DNA of 64,000 bases. It comes from Bacteroidota bacterium. Its GTDB lineage: Bacteria; Bacteroidota; Ignavibacteria; Palsa-1295. Numbering within the stretch: position 1 is the first letter of the stretch; every line of letters begins with the position of its first letter. Location of the stretch: the NCBI GenBank assembly GCA_030706745.1, contig JAUZNX010000008.1:1-64000 (forward strand), given 5' to 3'. A program made the position numbers and the translations under genes. Of this stretch, positions 60,966-64,000 are shown one piece after another. The notes beneath the pieces are model-generated. The model had not been told where the DNA came from. It saw nothing but the letters and a program-made list of their open reading frames with translations, and ran no database searches.

Positions 60966-63019
60966 CAGAAACCGAGACTTGTATTGAGGGTGAATGTTGT
61001 TGCCGCAAAACTATAGAGCGAAACGGTCGAGTTTGCGTTCTCCGTCTCAAGCTTTGCTTCAACGGTCAGACTGTTGAACATCGAGAACAGACGATCCTGG
61101 AAGGGTATTAGTTTAGAGAGCGAAGCATTAAGCAAAACATCGTTCTCCGTTCGACCCTGCTGAATAACTTTGCCATTCTTCCCGACCGCGCTTCCGTAAA
61201 CTCGATGCTCCTTTGACAGATCGACGCCAAGATCAATGTCCCAAAACACGCGAGCGTTTGTAAAGAGGCAATAGCGGTCTAGATCGTAGGTGTACTCATC
61301 GTCAGCCACCTGGACGGCAGCGCGAACGGTACGTCCTTTTGGGCCTGTAAGTACTTGTGCATTTGTTATGTATGCGCGAAGATTAGGGTTACTATTAGAG
61401 GCGGCGAGCGCACCAATCGCCCAGCGATCGCCGATAAATTGCGAGATGCCAAGCCCATAGGCATACTGACTGAATCTGGAAGCAGCCGTTTGCTGTTTGG
61501 CCGGGGTAATGCTGATGATCTTGCCACGAGGACCGCGAACGGTATCAGCGGGGACAATTAAATCTAGCGGATTGATATAGTCGCGAAAGCCTAGCGCAGC
61601 TTCCGCAAACAATACGGTTGTCCTGCCGATGGCAATGCGCGGGAAGAGATTGAAGCGGTGCTCGGTATTTGAATATACGGAATCGAACGCATATACGGCT
61701 CTTGCATATGAGTAGCTTCCGCGAAGACTGAAGTGGCCAGTGGGTATTCCTTCAATCGCCGCGCCAAGTGCAAGAGTATGATTATCGTTCGGATTGCCGG
61801 AAAAGCCTCCTCCAAATAGCGGATTATCCTTTATCGAGTCAAAACTGGTGGCGGTGTGGGAAGACCAGGAAATCGGCGTCGTGAGTGTCGTTGCCATCGT
61901 CATGGCGTCTGAGTCGTCAATATCTTGCCGGATGGCGATGTCACCTGAGCCAAATTCGCGCAAGCGTGTCGCCGAAGTCACGAGGGTTAGAGACGGAGCG
62001 GGTGCTTCGACGTCGCCCGAATCATTCAATCGTACCTTCGATGATGGTAGTTTTTCAAGTGTTTCGAACAACGACTTAGTCGTCTGCGAATTGGAGCCGG
62101 TAGGCATTGGTGGAGCAGCGGTGTTCAAGAAATCTGCTTCCGGCGTTGCGGAACGAAGTGCCATAATGGCCTCGTCCAGGAGCCTAAGATTTAGCGCAGA
62201 GGCGTGCGGCAATGGCCGTACATGCGGTTGAATTTTAGAAAGTGGAGTTCGGATATTGTCCAATTCCTTCCTGATGACTTGTGCCGCACTCTCACTGTAA
62301 CCGACCGAATCGAGCAGATCAGCAATCGTCGAGAGGGCATCCGAAATCGAGTCTTTCAGGTTATCGAGTTCCTGCACTCGCGATTTGGCGAGACCAGTCG
62401 GCGAAATTTCAGTCGAATCCAATTGCCCACTCAGGGTATAGAGAGCCGATGTTGCAAGATCGACTAACGAGTCATTTCTATCATCCTGCAACACATGAAT
62501 AGCATTGGGGGCTGAAATACGAGAATCATGAGTCGGCAGAAAGAAGCCACGAGGCCGAATGGGCGAATACTGCGGATCAAATCTATCCAACCCTGATTCG
62601 AAATGCGCCGTCGAACTATTGCGCAGTTCTGACGCAGACTCATTATGCGCCTGTTCGGCGATTGCCTCGGTGTTTGAGAGATAAAAGAGTCCAGTCGCGC
62701 CAATAGCGATTGAATTGTAGCTCAGTGCAGGATTAATCGAATAGAAGTTTGGAGCATATGAACTGCTGAATGTCACTTTGGATGCAGCACTCGGAAGCCA
62801 GTCATAATTGAGATCCAGAGCTGGCAGCAGGATTTGGTCGGGGGCCGTCGTATCAAGACTTTGAACGTTATTCGTTGCCTCACCCCCGAGTCCGACCGAG
62901 CCAGAGAATTGAGCTCGCGCAGCGGAAGACCCAGTGATAATCAAGAGCAGCAGGATGAGATGCCATCCTCTTCTGGGGTGGTTCTTCAAGATTGGGCGGG
63001 AAAAGAGGAGTTGCAACAC
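60965..63019 (-). CDS. Putative outer-membrane beta-barrel protein
   Basis: A 684-residue exported protein: signal segment (GWHLILLLLIITGSSAARAQ, cleavage after RAQ) followed by a barrel-like region rich in alternating aromatic and polar strands (LDLNYDWLPSAASKVTFSSSYAPNFYSI, HTLALGAAIEGIPTGHFSLRGSYSYARAVYAF, VLFAEAALGFRDYI) and ending in SFAATTFTLNTSLGF, whose C-terminal aromatic residue fits a barrel insertion signal. Unusual helical segment near residues 170-290 (Ala/Leu/Asp-rich). Overlaps the methyltransferase start by 1 bp. No family recognised. Confidence 0.75.
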   Translation of the reverse strand: MLQLLFSRPILKNHPRRGWHLILLLLIITGSSAARAQFSGSVGLGGEATNNVQSLDTTAPDQILLPALDLNYDWLPSAASKVTFSSSYAPNFYSINPALSYNSIAIGATGLFYLSNTEAIAEQAHNESASELRNSSTAHFESGLDRFDPQYSPIRPRGFFLPTHDSRISAPNAIHVLQDDRNDSLVDLATSALYTLSGQLDSTEISPTGLAKSRVQELDNLKDSISDALSTIADLLDSVGYSESAAQVIRKELDNIRTPLSKIQPHVRPLPHASALNLRLLDEAIMALRSATPEADFLNTAAPPMPTGSNSQTTKSLFETLEKLPSSKVRLNDSGDVEAPAPSLTLVTSATRLREFGSGDIAIRQDIDDSDAMTMATTLTTPISWSSHTATSFDSIKDNPLFGGGFSGNPNDNHTLALGAAIEGIPTGHFSLRGSYSYARAVYAFDSVYSNTEHRFNLFPRIAIGRTTVLFAEAALGFRDYINPLDLIVPADTVRGPRGKIISITPAKQQTAASRFSQYAYGLGISQFIGDRWAIGALAASNSNPNLRAYITNAQVLTGPKGRTVRAAVQVADDEYTYDLDRYCLFTNARVFWDIDLGVDLSKEHRVYGSAVGKNGKVIQQGRTENDVLLNASLSKLIPFQDRLFSMFNSLTVEAKLETENANSTVSLYSFAATTFTLNTSLGF

Positions 63020-63022
63020 TCA

Positions 63023-63748
63023 CTAAGAAAAACGCATCATCGCATCATACAGTGCACCGAAGTGCGCGGGATCCAACTCTCCAAGTAAGAAATAAAGCGC
63101 CCACATCACGAAACCGATGGAGAGAGGCACAGATAGATTGTCATCCATACGCGAACGTGCACTGCTTGCCTCAGCAATGCCGCCTATGACAGCCGCGATC
63201 ATTGCGATGGCATATTCCATCAAGCCCGTACCCGCCTTTGGAGTGATAAGAATAACGATCCATGCAGTTACCACAAACGCAAGAGAGCCTTCAAGACTCT
63301 TGTCGAGAAACTTATGCTTGCCAAATTTCCGGCCAATCAGCGCGCTCGAAGCATCCGAGACGATCAAAATCGCAAAGGCTGTAATTGTGATCAACTTGGG
63401 AAACACAAGGACGCAAAACAGCGCGGCGATCATGACATAGGTCGCTCCACTCAGCAACCCGCTTTGGCGTTCATGGGGACGGATGATCCCACTAAACAGA
63501 CGATTAACCAGACGCTCGATCGGGCCAAAATAATGCCGGCCCATATCGGCGACAAAGGAAAGGACCGCAACTGGCACCAAGATCTCAAGCGCAGTAGTCC
63601 GACTCGCATAGTAATACATGATCGGAATCGAGAGCGATCCAATATGGATCAGCTTTCGAACGATCTCACTGCCGAAAGTGATCTGCCGTGCTTCCGGCGC
63701 GATGGAATTTGGTGTAGAAGCGATGATACTCGTTTCAATAATAGACAC
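63023..63748 (-). CDS. SEC59/DGK1/VTE5-family CTP-dependent lipid kinase
   Basis: A 241-residue multi-span membrane protein. The N-terminal SEIVRKLIHIGSLSIPI motif and the central DASSALIGRKFGKHKFLDKSLEGSLAF segment (nucleotide-binding site of dolichol, phytol, farnesol and diacylglycerol kinases using CTP) are clear, with six to seven hydrophobic spans. In Bacteroidota-like bacteria such proteins probably phosphorylate an isoprenoid alcohol or lipid. The ATG region carries no Shine-Dalgarno. Four bp separate it from the next gene, so it leads the minus-strand operon of methyltransferase and nitrilase. Confidence 0.88.
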   Translation of the reverse strand: MSIIETSIIASTPNSIAPEARQITFGSEIVRKLIHIGSLSIPIMYYYASRTTALEILVPVAVLSFVADMGRHYFGPIERLVNRLFSGIIRPHERQSGLLSGATYVMIAALFCVLVFPKLITITAFAILIVSDASSALIGRKFGKHKFLDKSLEGSLAFVVTAWIVILITPKAGTGLMEYAIAMIAAVIGGIAEASSARSRMDDNLSVPLSIGFVMWALYFLLGELDPAHFGALYDAMMRFS

Positions 63749-63808
63749 GTGTTTTGGATTTGCTTCAGTTCACCGAATAAGACGAATGCCGCGCAGCAGG
63801 TTCCCGCA

Positions 63809-64000
63809 TTAGGAAAGAACTCGAATATGGATCACCGGATGGATCTCCCGAAAGTTCGAAGGCATTCCATTCGGAGTGATCAAATGGGCCTCATCAAAGA
63901 ACCCAATGCCAGTCACTTCGATCCGAACGGGTTGTCTAATTTTAATACCCAGCAGACCCGGAGCGCCACAGATCCTATCGACGGCTAGTCGCGCCTCCGC
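63809..64000 (-). CDS. Unidentified protein, C-terminal part only (5' beyond window)
   Basis: The minus-strand frame is open from the last base of the window for 63 residues and ends in TAA at 63809-63811. Its end reads LAVDRICGAPGLLGIKIRQP, then RIEVTGIGFFDEAHLITPNG and FREIHPVIHIRVLS. The VTGIGFFD...HPV pattern resembles the C-terminus of a class of exported proteins seen in many genomes (similarity from memory). The remaining 60 bp up to the SEC59-like gene hold nothing obvious. Confidence 0.55.
   Translation of the reverse strand, partial: AEARLAVDRICGAPGLLGIKIRQPVRIEVTGIGFFDEAHLITPNGMPSNFREIHPVIHIRVLS

Overview
The window looks like chromosomal DNA of a Gram-negative member of the Bacteroidota/Chlorobiota side of the FCB group, plausibly an Ignavibacteria- or Kapaibacteria-like lineage; this is inferred from protein families, not from a marker gene. 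Four large secreted proteins end in a C-terminal module that resembles a type IX secretion (Por) sorting domain. NagB is fused to a LmbE/PIG-L domain as in Bacteroidota. Most genes lack a clear Shine-Dalgarno sequence; the two good ones, before purN and one lipoprotein gene, stand out.

Layout. 1-4.9 kb: 3' part of an ATPase-like gene carrying two palindromic repeats, a MalK/UgpC-type ABC ATPase, an NYN-domain protein, then hpd (4-hydroxyphenylpyruvate dioxygenase) with a small antitoxin-like gene behind it on the minus strand. 5-9.3 kb: a cell-envelope operon (DacB-type peptidase, then an active and an apparently inactive M16 peptidase). 9.3-13 kb: Gfo/Idh/MocA oxidoreductase, tRNA-Pro(CGG), a likely structured RNA and the NagB-LmbE fusion. 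13-24 kb: small lipoproteins, a PAP2 phosphatase, gcvP, two tandem secreted arylsulfotransferase-like proteins and a KirBac-type potassium channel. 24-28.4 kb: an RND efflux permease and its adaptor, preceded by a second structured leader or sRNA candidate. 29-30.6 kb: HAD hydrolase, 60-residue membrane protein and a ComB-like gene interrupted by one in-frame TGA. 30.6-40.3 kb: a compact operon of a split carB (C-terminal half), flippase, queA, a 1041-residue von Willebrand A surface protein, radA and rdgB. 40-45 kb: acetyltransferase, lipoprotein, small membrane protein, murA of the Cys-to-Asp type, outer-membrane protein and a carboxylesterase. 45.3-53.6 kb: one probable transcription unit purN-purH-mreB-mreC-mreD-gpmA-FemAB-like-glycosyltransferase-EamA. 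53.6-64 kb: metallophosphoesterase, a canonical PAP2 phosphatase, a choice-of-anchor secreted protein, the fau-PspC pair, and a minus-strand operon (SEC59-like kinase, outer-membrane protein, orphan DNA methyltransferase, nitrilase), ending in the C-terminus of a gene that runs off the window.

The unusual layer lies in the DNA rather than in one gene. Seven loci carry heptanucleotide tandem repeats (families TTCATAT, CACTTAG, CGTAATT, ATGATGA), always at gene borders and sometimes supplying a stop codon. Four palindromic elements lie in or beside genes: two have GTCAT-type inverted ends and are about 105 bp, one is inside queA in frame, and one is inside the first gene. Two minus-strand intergenic regions look like structured RNAs ending in T-tract terminators. 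Other points worth a second look are the probable AUC start of purN, the split carB, the MurA Cys-to-Asp change and the interrupted comB. I found no CRISPR array, insertion sequence, prophage or recognisable defence island apart from a solitary DNA methyltransferase.
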